Source: Pseudomonadota bacterium
Lineage (GTDB): Bacteria > Pseudomonadota > Alphaproteobacteria > Sphingomonadales > Sphingomonadaceae
Length of the DNA: 64,000 nucleotides
Assembly: GCA_023457895.1 (NCBI GenBank)
Contig: JAEXAY010000019.1
Span: 1 to 64,000, forward strand
Reading direction: 5' to 3'
The position numbers and the translations under genes were made by a program. This document shows positions 1-8,613 of the stretch, one piece after another. The notes beneath the pieces are model-generated. The model was not told the origin of the DNA, made no database searches, and saw only the letters and a list, made by a program, of their open reading frames with translations. The first letter of the stretch is position 1. Every line of letters begins with the position of its first letter.

Positions 1-1
1 C

Positions 2-160
2 AACCGGGAGAGACCGCACTCATCGCTTGGCTACGCAACACCGGCGGCGTTCGCCGCTGAACTGGATAAGCAATGGCCTGCTTCGCTACGCCCTACGGGC
101 TCCGCTACGCAGCCCATTGCTTCAACCCCGCTGATGCGCAAAACAACCGCCCGGCTCTAA
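2..160 (+). CDS. IS3-family transposase OrfB, C-terminal end (cut by window edge)
   Basis: From base 2 an open frame of 52 codons runs to TAA at 158-160. It contains the word RPHSSLGYATPAAF, typical of the last part of the DDE integrase domain (rve core) of IS3-family OrfB proteins. The 5' part of the gene lies outside the window, so completeness cannot be judged. The gene is followed by a G-rich inverted-repeat-like end that stops a few bases before the AraC-type regulator gene. Family assignment is from motif memory; the IS3 subgroup was not determined. Confidence 0.8.
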   Translation, partial: NRERPHSSLGYATPAAFAAELDKQWPASLRPTGSATQPIASTPLMRKTTARL

Positions 161-187
161 TCCCAGCTGGGGGAAAGCTGGGGGTCA
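161..187. repeat. Probable right terminal inverted repeat of the IS3-family element
   Basis: Directly after the transposase stop, the strand facing the element reads TGACCCCCAGCTTTCCCCCA. It begins with TG, as IS3-family ends usually do, and is G/C-run rich. The partner left end is outside the window, so the repeat cannot be confirmed by pairing. The end lies about 5 bases before the ATG at 193. Confidence 0.5.
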
Positions 188-192
188 CGTCA

Positions 193-1221
193 ATGACCCA
201 CATCTCATACAAAAAAGAATTTTCAGATATTCGACAAGTTACATCGTTGAGACTCCTTGTTGATTTCGCGCGCGAACACGACATTCCAGCCCTCGAAATC
301 CTGAAAGGAACGGAATTAGATCTGGATGATATTGAAGACCCATATTGCGAAATTCAGGTCTGGCAAGAACTCCGAGCAATTCAAAACTTGCTGGAGATAG
401 ACGATGATCCTGCCAACGGCGTGATTTTGGGAATGCGCCAACACCTGACCTGTTATGGAACACTAGGTTTCGCCATGATGGCTAGCCGCACGCTGGAACA
501 AGCGCTAACGATTGGCGCCAAATTCTACAAGATATCTTTGTGGATCAACGAAGTTTCCGTTGTCCGAGATCCTGACACCATCAAATTCGTGATTCTTGGG
601 CACAAGCTGCCACCATTCAGTCAACACTTTCTAGCTACAAGAGGCATGGCTGCCCTGGTTACCTGGGTCCAAGAGTTAACCAATTCCGAAGTATATCCAT
701 GCCAAACTTCATTCAAGAACGATAGACCGGACAATATGGATGAGGTTGGAAAGGCGTTTGGAACAGAAACGCTATTTGGGCAGAAAAACTATTCAATTTC
801 ATTCAATCGCAGCTTGTTTCGTATGCAATTGAAATTCGATGACCGTTGGTCACGCATGAGATTAGAGGACAAGCTGAGCAACACCCTTGAAAGGCGCCAC
901 TCAAGTACAAAAAACAGAGTCAAGGAAATGCTTCTGCAGATGTCAAATGAAAAGCTGTCCACTGAGCCAGAAATTTGTCGAGCTTTAGGGTGCTCAATGA
1001 GTACTCTGAGGCGTCGTTTGCATACAGAAGAAACAAATTTTCGACAAATCCAGTCCGAAGTTATTTTTGAACGTGCTTGCCAGCTCTTATTATCATCAAC
1101 CATGACATTAGAGCAGATCGCTTACACGCTTGGATACTCTGAAGCAGGTAGTTTTTGTCGAGCTTTTAAACGGGTCGGTGGAATGGCACCCGGTCGTTGG
1201 CGCAAAGCGAATACATCCTAG
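193..1221 (+). CDS. pegR: AraC-family transcriptional regulator, PegR-like
   Basis: The 342-residue protein has an N-terminal ligand-sensing domain of the OruR/ArgR type (roughly residues 10-200) and a C-terminal AraC double helix-turn-helix (about 240-340, with LEQIAYTLGYSEAGSFCRAF). I chose ATG 193 because the frame upstream (from 73) is IS3 sequence. It converges on a pegE-like gene at the end of a pegB-C-D-A-E set, the position described for pegR in Sphingopyxis, so it probably activates that operon in response to PEG or a derivative (inference). The native promoter seems to have been replaced by an IS end. The only G-run that could serve as a ribosome site (around 180-184) belongs to the IS. 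Confidence 0.78.
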   Translation: MTHISYKKEFSDIRQVTSLRLLVDFAREHDIPALEILKGTELDLDDIEDPYCEIQVWQELRAIQNLLEIDDDPANGVILGMRQHLTCYGTLGFAMMASRTLEQALTIGAKFYKISLWINEVSVVRDPDTIKFVILGHKLPPFSQHFLATRGMAALVTWVQELTNSEVYPCQTSFKNDRPDNMDEVGKAFGTETLFGQKNYSISFNRSLFRMQLKFDDRWSRMRLEDKLSNTLERRHSSTKNRVKEMLLQMSNEKLSTEPEICRALGCSMSTLRRRLHTEETNFRQIQSEVIFERACQLLLSSTMTLEQIAYTLGYSEAGSFCRAFKRVGGMAPGRWRKANTS

Positions 1222-1273
1222 CGATTCCACTGCTCAAGCTACAACCTACTCGGCAGGGCGCTTCGACCTCGAC

Positions 1274-1320
1274 TTTTGGTTCTCATGTTCGTTCCTTCGT
1301 CACTACGACGAGAACCAAAA
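1274..1320. terminator. Inverted repeat between convergent pegR and the peg operon end
   Basis: TTTTGGTTCTC at 1274-1284 is perfectly complementary to GAGAACCAAAA at 1310-1320, with a 25-base loop. The A/T-rich arm ends would give a short U-run in either direction. Its place between convergent transcription units suits a bidirectional terminator. The long loop makes this moderate evidence only. Confidence 0.45.
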
Positions 1321-1371
1321 CCCTCCTAAACTTCAACCGCTAATCTGTCTCATGAACGCTGACGGGGAACA

Positions 1372-1518
1372 GTCGCAGCTCTCATAAGCCTCTCTGTTGC
1401 GCCATCGCGTGATTTCATACTCGGCCGCGCCGTCAAAATAATCGAACACTGGAAATGGAATTCGACGCTGGGCGAGACGATGAAAATCAGTCACATTGTG
1501 ACAGCCTGGAATATTCAT
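1372..1518 (-). pseudogene. N-terminal fragment of an FMN-dependent alpha-hydroxy-acid dehydrogenase/oxidase
   Basis: ATG 1518 has GGAG seven bases upstream and follows the pegE-like gene directly. The first ~49 codons read like the start of the LldD/glycolate oxidase/mandelate dehydrogenase family (words VFDYFDGAAEYEIT and RNREAYES). Homology stops near 1372, and the frame ends at 1333 after about a dozen unrelated residues. The FMN-binding barrel and catalytic His/Arg are absent, so it cannot be functional. It was probably the last gene of the operon before a deletion or insertion removed the rest. Which hydroxy acid it oxidised is unknown; glycolate would fit PEG breakdown. Confidence 0.7.
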
Positions 1519-1523
1519 CTGCG

Positions 1524-3194
1524 TCACTCCAAATCTAGGAGTTTTTGATGATCTTTTTGGATCGTCTTCTTATCAATCTTACCGGACGCGATACGAACCA
1601 ATGGCTCGGTTGTGACCCGGATGTGCTTTGGGATTTTGAAACCGGCAATCTTGAGCTTCAGATTTGATCTTATGGCGTCGACGTCTACTTCCCGATCAAC
1701 ATATATTGTCGCCGCAACATCCTCGCCCAGCCTTTGGTCGGCTACGCCGTAAACGCTGACCTCAATAATTGCCGGATCGTTTAACATTGCCGATTCCACC
1801 TCGGCGCAACCGATATTTTCACCACCCCGAATGATGATCTGTTTCAACCGATCTACGATGTAGAGATATCCATCTTCGTCGAGATAAGCGATATCTCCCG
1901 TCCTGAACCAACCACCTTCCAGAAAATCGCCGCTCGAATCTGGTCGGTCCCAATATTTGTGAATCACCGAGGTTCCTCGAACAAGCAATTCTCCGCGCTC
2001 TCCGGCCTTTACAAAGTTATCGTCGCTGTCAACAATTCCGAGCTCAAGAACCGCGCTCACCCTGCCCGAACTGGATGGTCGCATTAGATATTCTTCGCCA
2101 CCGATCGACGTGCCGATCGAGTTGGTTTCAGTCATCCCCCATCCGGTGTGCGGCTTTGCATTCTTGAATGTCTCGTCAATGCCCTTCACTTGAGATTCAG
2201 CGCGCGCCGATCCGCCGCCACCCACGGCGAGCAAGCTGCTCACATCTTTATCCTGCTTTTGCGCCGCCAGCATAAGGTCTCCCGTCATTGCGGGCGTTCC
2301 AACAAAGCTGACAATTTTTTCTGCCTCAACCAACTCGACAGCGACATTCGGGTCCCATTTGTACATCGCAACAGTCTTCCGCTTTCTGCGGAAACTGGTC
2401 AGCAATACAGCAAGAAGTCCGTTGACGTGAAAAAGCGGCATGCCAAGCAAGGCTGCGTCCGGATAATGCGGCTTCGATTGCCCTTTGGGCGCGCCACCGT
2501 GGATTGTTGCCAAAACTGCCAGATCAAGCTCCCAGGACAAGAGCGCCGCAATGATGTTGCGGTGCGTCGAGACGGACCCTTTGGGGTGGCCAGTCGATCC
2601 CGATGTAAACAAGATGACCGCATCATCATCGGGTTCGATTTGGATATCGGGAAGCTCGCCGTGCTGACGCAGAAGCTGATCGATGGGTGTGGCACGGTCA
2701 CATGGCTCTGAACGGACCGAAATAAGAGTCAGAAAATCAAGACCACTTTGGAGTTTGACTCTGTCAAGCCGTTCCTGGTCGACTATGGCCACCTTTGCCC
2801 CGATATGCCTAATGCCATACTCAAGCTCGTCCGATTCCCACCATGCATTGAGCCCCGCGACGATCCCTCCGATAGAAGTTATCGCCGCAAATGCGAGCGC
2901 CCATTCAGGGTAGTTGCGAAGGCCAATTGCGACCCGGTCGCCAGGTTTGACTCCATAGTCATCGATCAGGCGTCTGCCCAGATTTGACGCACGCTGATAG
3001 AATTCCTCAAACGTGTAGCGCTCATCATTATAGACATAAAATGTCTTCTCGCAGCGCGCTTCGCTAATCAGCTGTCTGAGCGAGGTGGGTGCGTTTACGA
3101 ACCACTTTACCTCGTTTCCATTCACACAGACATTTTGCAGTTCATACTTTCTTCCGGGTGCCGTAAGTTTTGCAATAGCTCTTGCCCTATCCAC
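1524..3194 (-). CDS. pegE: AMP-dependent acyl-CoA ligase, PegE-like
   Basis: This is a 556-residue class I adenylate-forming enzyme, expected to convert carboxylated PEG or another carboxylic acid to its CoA thioester using ATP. Visible motifs are the P-loop-like FTSGSTGHPKG (about residue 200), GWGMTETNS (A5), WFRTGDIAYLDEDGYLY (A7/A8), and IASGKIDKK with the catalytic Lys near the C-terminus. I prefer GTG 3194, preceded by AGAAAGG, over a TTG 17 codons upstream, because family members begin near this residue. It is the last intact gene of the peg-like operon, 230 bases after pegA; that gap shows no gene. Confidence 0.78.
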   Translation of the reverse strand: MDRARAIAKLTAPGRKYELQNVCVNGNEVKWFVNAPTSLRQLISEARCEKTFYVYNDERYTFEEFYQRASNLGRRLIDDYGVKPGDRVAIGLRNYPEWALAFAAITSIGGIVAGLNAWWESDELEYGIRHIGAKVAIVDQERLDRVKLQSGLDFLTLISVRSEPCDRATPIDQLLRQHGELPDIQIEPDDDAVILFTSGSTGHPKGSVSTHRNIIAALLSWELDLAVLATIHGGAPKGQSKPHYPDAALLGMPLFHVNGLLAVLLTSFRRKRKTVAMYKWDPNVAVELVEAEKIVSFVGTPAMTGDLMLAAQKQDKDVSSLLAVGGGGSARAESQVKGIDETFKNAKPHTGWGMTETNSIGTSIGGEEYLMRPSSSGRVSAVLELGIVDSDDNFVKAGERGELLVRGTSVIHKYWDRPDSSGDFLEGGWFRTGDIAYLDEDGYLYIVDRLKQIIIRGGENIGCAEVESAMLNDPAIIEVSVYGVADQRLGEDVAATIYVDREVDVDAIRSNLKLKIAGFKIPKHIRVTTEPLVRIASGKIDKKTIQKDHQKLLDLE

Positions 3195-3424
3195 GATCCC
3201 AACCTTTCTAATCCTTCGCTGCAACTTTTGCTCAAATCGGCACAAGACTAATACGCTAACCTGGTGTCTGTGATTGCGCCCACACGATCACGACCTTCCA
3301 GCGTTGAACTCCACACCCGGCGTCTGCACATTGTCCTCAAGCCTGATCTGCGGCGCGCATTGCACACCGGGGCGTTCCTTCAGCTTGCATCAATTCTGGA
3401 TGGACGCCTGGTTGATCGATTGCG

Positions 3425-5032
3425 CTAGGTGTAAGATTCGGCTTCATCGAGTATCATTTGCGCCCCTTTTTCGCCGATCATGATGGTAGGCGCATTTGTG
3501 TTTCCCGATACAATAGAAGGCATGATCGAGGCATCGATAACGCGTAGGTTCCTGATGCCCCTCACCCTAAGTGATGAATCGACAACCGCCATCGGATCAC
3601 TGTCCGGACCCATCTTGCAGGTGCCAACCGGATGATAGATCGTATCGGCACGGTTTCGAATGTCCTCGATCAATTCATCATCATTATTGCTGGCGGTCGC
3701 ATATACCGGCTTGCCTCTAATCTCATCGAATGCAGGAGCCTGTAAGATTTGTTGCGCGCGTTTGACTCCGGCAAGCAACGTTGCGACGTCACGCTCATCC
3801 TTTAGAAATGCTGGATCGATGAGCGGCGGCGTTGCCGGGTTTGCGTCGGCTAAAGTCAAATTACCATGACTCTTGGGTCTGAGGACACAAACGTGGCAGC
3901 TAAATCCGCCGCGGCCGTGCCGTTTTAGTCCGTGTTGATCGACCAATGTGAAGGCAAAATGCAGCTGAATATCCGGCGAACGCTCATCCGGATTGGTGAA
4001 ATAGAAGGCACCAGATTCATTGAAGTTCGTCGTCAAAATACCGCGCCTTCCGGCAAAATATTTGAATTGGTTCCACGCAACACGAAACACCGAGCGCGCA
4101 TTTTTGCCCAGAACATGCTCGCTGTCAGATTGGTACATTAAGCAGAAATCTACATGGTCGTAGAGGTTCTCTCCGACACCAGGAAGTTCATGAACCACCT
4201 TGATTTTATGCGGATCCAACTTGTCCTTGGCGCCAATGCCCGAAAGCAACAGCAACTGTGGGCTTTGGAACGCGCCGCAAGAAAGAATGACCTCCCGCCT
4301 GGCTTTGATTAGCTGCAAGTTGCCGTTTAACTTGACCATCACGCCGGTCGCCTGACCGTTTTCAACCAGAACCTTCTCGACAAATGCTTGTTTGAAGATG
4401 GTTAGATTCTTGCGCTTTTCAGCTGGCGTAACATAGGCGAGCGCGGCTGAGCAGCGCTTGCCGCGATCCTGCGTCAACTCATAATAGCCAATGCCTTCCT
4501 GAGTTTCGCCGTTGAAATCCTCATTGTAAGGCAGCTGGCAATCCATGCCAGCCTTAATGAACATGTCGTTGAGCGGGTTGGGGCTGCGCGGAGGGGACAC
4601 GGTTAGGGGGCCGCCCTGCGCGTGATATTCGTTCGCACCCTTAACCCTGTTTTGCGCCTTCTTAAAGAATGGCAGCACCTCTTCGTATGACCAACCCTCA
4701 TTCCCCAATGCCGCCCAGTGCTCATAATCTTCCTTGGCGCCGCGTATGTATACCATCGCATTTATTGAAGAAGAACCACCCAACACCTTGCCGCGCGGTT
4801 GATATCCGCGCCGACCATTCAGCCCCTCCTGTGGCACGGTTTCGAAGCTCCAGTTATGCGGGCCTTTGGGGACCGTGAAGGCGAAGTTGAATGGAATCGA
4901 AATCAGCGGATTATTATGAGATCCTCCAGCTTCGAGGAGAGCAACTTGATACTTTCCATTCTCTGACAATCTACTGGCAACTGTGCATCCCGCAGATCCA
5001 GCTCCCACCACGACAAAGTCGAATTTGTGCAT
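3425..5032 (-). CDS. pegA: GMC-family FAD alcohol dehydrogenase, PEG dehydrogenase PegA-like
   Basis: This is a 535-residue glucose-methanol-choline oxidoreductase. The N-terminus has the FAD dinucleotide fold VVVGAGSAGCTVASRL and EAGG. GMC signature 1 is GGSSSINAMVYIRG and signature 2 is GAFQSPQLLLLSGIG. The catalytic His is in YHPVGTCKMG and the partner region is GNTNAPTIMIGEKGA. ATG 5032 has the ribosome site AAGGAACCGAGGG; an in-frame extension to 5110 lacks one. The length agrees with PEG dehydrogenases of Sphingopyxis. It likely oxidises terminal alcohol groups of PEG to aldehydes, passing electrons to a quinone or cytochrome. Substrate assignment rests on operon context. Confidence 0.82.
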   Translation of the reverse strand: MHKFDFVVVGAGSAGCTVASRLSENGKYQVALLEAGGSHNNPLISIPFNFAFTVPKGPHNWSFETVPQEGLNGRRGYQPRGKVLGGSSSINAMVYIRGAKEDYEHWAALGNEGWSYEEVLPFFKKAQNRVKGANEYHAQGGPLTVSPPRSPNPLNDMFIKAGMDCQLPYNEDFNGETQEGIGYYELTQDRGKRCSAALAYVTPAEKRKNLTIFKQAFVEKVLVENGQATGVMVKLNGNLQLIKARREVILSCGAFQSPQLLLLSGIGAKDKLDPHKIKVVHELPGVGENLYDHVDFCLMYQSDSEHVLGKNARSVFRVAWNQFKYFAGRRGILTTNFNESGAFYFTNPDERSPDIQLHFAFTLVDQHGLKRHGRGGFSCHVCVLRPKSHGNLTLADANPATPPLIDPAFLKDERDVATLLAGVKRAQQILQAPAFDEIRGKPVYATASNNDDELIEDIRNRADTIYHPVGTCKMGPDSDPMAVVDSSLRVRGIRNLRVIDASIMPSIVSGNTNAPTIMIGEKGAQMILDEAESYT

Positions 5033-5497
5033 CCCTCGGTTCCTTACCCATATTGGTGTGCAGCGATACAAAGTCACTAGGCACACTTGCGCAGCAGTCC
5101 AAAATCCCAATGTTGGGGCTAATCTGGCACTTCATTTTGACAACTCAAAATAGTCGCAGGTGAGCTAGATGGTCACTGACATTCTTTTTCGAATTATGTG
5201 CAATTTCGCTCAAGCGCGATGAAATGATTGAGAAGTGCACGGATCAGTGTTGCCACTTTCCCGGCACCTCGACAGCCGGTAGGTAAACGGATCCACCACG
5301 GTTACACACTTGCTATTGCGGACGTTGGGCGGCAGTTCACAAGGACTGTAACTGATATAAATCCAGCCCTCGTCTCGTATCACGCTTCGCAACGCCTGGG
5401 CTTGAGAAACGACCCGTCGAACCTGCCAATCAAGTTGCGGCCAGTTCGCTAGTCTTGGCAGAACCGTGTGGTCATAACTTGGCCGCTCAAGCGCCAG
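5033..5497. other. 465-base spacer between pegA and pegD
   Basis: This is unusually long for a gap inside an operon. I see no convincing gene. A 60-codon minus-strand frame (5210-5392) has no recognisable domain and no ribosome site. It could be a degraded small gene or contain a separate promoter for pegA-pegE. No clear hairpin followed by a T-run was found. Confidence 0.4.
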
Positions 5498-7057
5498 TCA
5501 CTTTCCTGCGGCTGCACCCTTGCCATCACTGCCAGCATCTGGATGAGCGTCGTACTTCGGCGATTCAGGGCTACTTGCAGCGGCTCTCATTTTCAGTTCT
5601 CGCAAATTTTCCTCGTGGGATTCCCTACTGATATTGTAGTTCATCAGCACAGCAAGCATGACGAGATAAATACCCGTCACTATGGGCACATAATACGCAC
5701 CCAAACTCCAGATGGCTTCGTCGGGGACTGCGCTCGCGTCGACCTGTCTTGGAAAGCTCGCCAGATAGAGCACAAAAGACGCGATCAAGATCCCAAGCCC
5801 CTGAACACTCTTTTTTGCAAAGGTGATGGACGCAGCCAAAACCCCTTCTGACCGACGCCCAGTTTCCAGCTCGCTTTGTTCAGCGAGATCGGCAAGCATT
5901 GAAGCGACAAGGATGTTGAAGCAGATGATGAGGCCGAGATCGACAATTCCAAATATCAGGTTGAACCAGAAAATGAACGGATCGCCATTTGGCGGCAATA
6001 GATCAAGCAGCCTGAGACAGATGGGTATCGGGCCCGCCAGAAACGCCACCATACCCAAGATGATGGCAGCCCTCTTCTTGCCAAGATGTCTTGTCGCTAC
6101 GGGGGCAAGCGCAAAACCAATCGCTGCCGATACAAATATTCCCAGGGACAGATAGCCTGTCTCGGACGCTGTGAATTCCCAGAAATAGGAAACGAAATAG
6201 AGGTGCAAGGAAGCCTTCAGCCCGAATGCAACCGCTCCCAAAATCGCCGCCAGAAACACTGCAAGGAAGGCGCGGTTGGACAGGGTTTCGAAAATCTCCT
6301 TGGATATCAATCGCAGCGTGATGTTGCGCTTCGGCGGCGCCTGATTGAGGTAGGGAATTCGCGATTGAGTGCCGAACGCGGCTATCAAGATGGCAACCAG
6401 AATCAGTGCCGAAGCGAGCATCCCATAGATCTCATAAGGTTTTCGCAGGCTAACAGCCTCGGACATGGCTGCTGATGCAAACATCGGAAATACGACAAAG
6501 AACATTGCGACATTCATGAGATTGCCGCCCGACCAGGCGAAGAAGTGCCCTAGGCTAATGAGCTTGCTTCTTTCTGTGTAGTCTTCTGTCAGTTCCGGAG
6601 CCAAGGCGACGTTCGGCGTTTCAAAAAAGGATATTGCAGTGCGGATAATGATTGACAGGACCAACAAGTAACCGACCATTGCCAATTCCGACCAACCTTC
6701 TGGGGGCGACCAGACCAAAAGAAAGCTCAATGAGACAGGGATTGCAGAGGCAAAAAGAAATGGGTGGCGCCGCCCCCAGCGAGATTCGGTGTTATCTGAC
6801 CAATAACCCACGATCGGATCGCTGACGGCATCAAACACTAGTGAGATTAGCAAGGCCATGCCGACCAGCCTTGCATCCAGACCTAGAACTTGACTGTAAT
6901 ACGCAAGCAAATAGTAATCAAAGCCATTGGATTTGATCCCAAATGCCATGTGCCCGATACCGTAAGAGATACGGGTGCCAAACGGTAATTTTGGTTTGCC
7001 TACAACGCTGCCCCCAAGCGAGGGATTGTCATTTCTCGATGGCAATTCCTGCGCCAC
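5498..7057 (-). CDS. pegD: GPH-type (MelB-like) major facilitator permease, PegD-like
   Basis: This is a hydrophobic protein of about 519 residues with roughly twelve membrane segments. The start of the transport domain (GIGHMAFGIKSNGFDYYLLAYY) and the VFDAVSDPIVGYWSDNTESRWGRRHPF region carry the Asp-rich helix II/loop 2-3 pattern of the glycoside-pentoside-hexuronide:cation symporters. It is expected to carry PEG or oligomers across the inner membrane. The start is uncertain: GTG 7057 lies just after the pegC stop (7062), with no strong ribosome site, suggesting translational coupling. The open frame continues upstream inside pegC to 7291, but that extension is not family-like. Confidence 0.76.
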   Translation of the reverse strand: MAQELPSRNDNPSLGGSVVGKPKLPFGTRISYGIGHMAFGIKSNGFDYYLLAYYSQVLGLDARLVGMALLISLVFDAVSDPIVGYWSDNTESRWGRRHPFLFASAIPVSLSFLLVWSPPEGWSELAMVGYLLVLSIIIRTAISFFETPNVALAPELTEDYTERSKLISLGHFFAWSGGNLMNVAMFFVVFPMFASAAMSEAVSLRKPYEIYGMLASALILVAILIAAFGTQSRIPYLNQAPPKRNITLRLISKEIFETLSNRAFLAVFLAAILGAVAFGLKASLHLYFVSYFWEFTASETGYLSLGIFVSAAIGFALAPVATRHLGKKRAAIILGMVAFLAGPIPICLRLLDLLPPNGDPFIFWFNLIFGIVDLGLIICFNILVASMLADLAEQSELETGRRSEGVLAASITFAKKSVQGLGILIASFVLYLASFPRQVDASAVPDEAIWSLGAYYVPIVTGIYLVMLAVLMNYNISRESHEENLRELKMRAAASSPESPKYDAHPDAGSDGKGAAAGK

Positions 7058-7061
7058 AGCT

Positions 7062-8495
7062 TCAGGCACCAACTTCTGCACCCAGAACTGCCTTGTACTC
7101 CAAGAATTCGTCAAAACCAACTTCGCCCCATTCTCGCCCGTTGCCCGACTGCTTGAAGCCGCCAAATGGAGCATTGAAATCAGCGTGTGCGTTGTTGATG
7201 AAAACCTGCCCCGTTCTGATCCTGGATGCGACCTCAACCGCCTGCTCATGCGGCCCCTGGACGTAGCCGGAAAGACCATATGGTGAGTCATTTGCTATCT
7301 GAACAGCTTGATCGACATCTTCATAGGCGATGATGACTAGAACCGGGCCAAAGATCTCCTCTTGAGCGATAGCCATAGCATTGTTTACATTGGCAAAGAT
7401 TGTAGGCTTAACAAAAAAGCCCTTGGTTGCGCCCGAAGGGCTCTCGACGCCGCCAGTTACGAGCGTCGCTCCTTCGTCAATGCCAACGCCAATAAGCTTC
7501 TTGACTTGCTCATATTGCCGCTGAGTGGAAATAGGCCCAATTGCCGGAGCGTCTGCATCAGCAGATAATGCGACCGGTATTGACTCTGCCGTTTGCTTGG
7601 CGATCGCAATCGCTTCTTCTTGCCTGTCTGCTGGCACAAGCAACCTTGATCCGGCACTGCAGGTCTGCCCAGCATTTGACATCAAACTGCGCACTGCCCG
7701 CACGACTGATTCTTGCAAGTCAGCGTCGGGCAAGACCAGATTGACTGATTTTCCGCCGAGCTCTTGCGAAACGCGCTTGATCGAATCTGCGGCTGCCTTG
7801 GCGACCATTGCCCCAGCCCGCGTCGATCCGGTGAAGCTGACCATGTCGACTTCGGGATGGTCCGAAAGCGCCGAACCAACGACTGATCCTGAACCCGTGA
7901 CAAGATTGAAAACGCCGGGGGGGGCACCAGCGGCATCAATGACCTCAGCCAGCAAAATAGAATCGAGCGGTGTTTGCTCGGCAGGCTTAAGTACAACCGT
8001 GCATCCCACTGCCAATGCCGCGGCAATCTTGCATGCGACCTGGTTGAGCGGCCAGTTCCAAGGTGTAATCATGCCGCAAACACCGATGGCCTCACGTCTG
8101 AGGTGAGTGGTGCCCTTCGCTTCCACAAATTTGAATTTTTCCAGAACATCAGCCGCTGTGGCGAAATGGGCAATTCCAGCTGGAACCTGAGCCTGCTGCG
8201 CCCACCATAAGGGTGCGCCCATCTCCTGATTGATTGCCTCAGCAAATTCGTCAGCGCGGCTCTGAATGCCCGCTACAACATCTCGCAACAGCTTGACGCG
8301 CGATTCCCTGCTTGATTGCGAAAATGAATCGAATGCCTCCCGCGCAGCCCTAACCGCAGCATCTACATCGGCTTTATCACCGCTGGCGATCTTCGCACAA
8401 ACTTCTTCCGTCGACGGATTTATGACAGTCGACATATTGTCGGAATGCGGCGACACCCATTGTCCACCAATGTAGAGGTTTGGATACTCTTTCAC
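7062..8495 (-). CDS. pegC: Aldehyde dehydrogenase, PEG-aldehyde dehydrogenase PegC-like
   Basis: This is a 477-residue aldehyde dehydrogenase superfamily protein of normal length. It shows the Rossmann/active-site elements PWNWPLNQ, GSTRAG, the catalytic Glu in QELGGKSVN (about residue 250), the catalytic Cys in NAGQTCSAG (about 284) and EEIFGPVL. Start is GTG 8495 with GGAG upstream. It lies between the TonB receptor and permease genes, as pegC does in described peg operons, and should oxidise PEG-aldehyde to PEG-carboxylate in the cytoplasm. Cofactor preference was not read from sequence. Confidence 0.82.
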   Translation of the reverse strand: MKEYPNLYIGGQWVSPHSDNMSTVINPSTEEVCAKIASGDKADVDAAVRAAREAFDSFSQSSRESRVKLLRDVVAGIQSRADEFAEAINQEMGAPLWWAQQAQVPAGIAHFATAADVLEKFKFVEAKGTTHLRREAIGVCGMITPWNWPLNQVACKIAAALAVGCTVVLKPAEQTPLDSILLAEVIDAAGAPPGVFNLVTGSGSVVGSALSDHPEVDMVSFTGSTRAGAMVAKAAADSIKRVSQELGGKSVNLVLPDADLQESVVRAVRSLMSNAGQTCSAGSRLLVPADRQEEAIAIAKQTAESIPVALSADADAPAIGPISTQRQYEQVKKLIGVGIDEGATLVTGGVESPSGATKGFFVKPTIFANVNNAMAIAQEEIFGPVLVIIAYEDVDQAVQIANDSPYGLSGYVQGPHEQAVEVASRIRTGQVFINNAHADFNAPFGGFKQSGNGREWGEVGFDEFLEYKAVLGAEVGA

Positions 8496-8613
8496 GTAAT
8501 ACTCCAGTTGTTCTTGAGCAAACTCGATTGAGCCAGCAGTTGTAATAAAGCGAGAGCCAGACAGATATTGCCCAATATCAACTGGCTCTCGTTCCTCTTC
8601 ATTAATGGATCGG

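Noticed and set aside
5210..5392. 60-codon minus-strand frame in the pegD-pegA spacer
   Set aside because: No start signal and no family resemblance; kept only as a note on the spacer.
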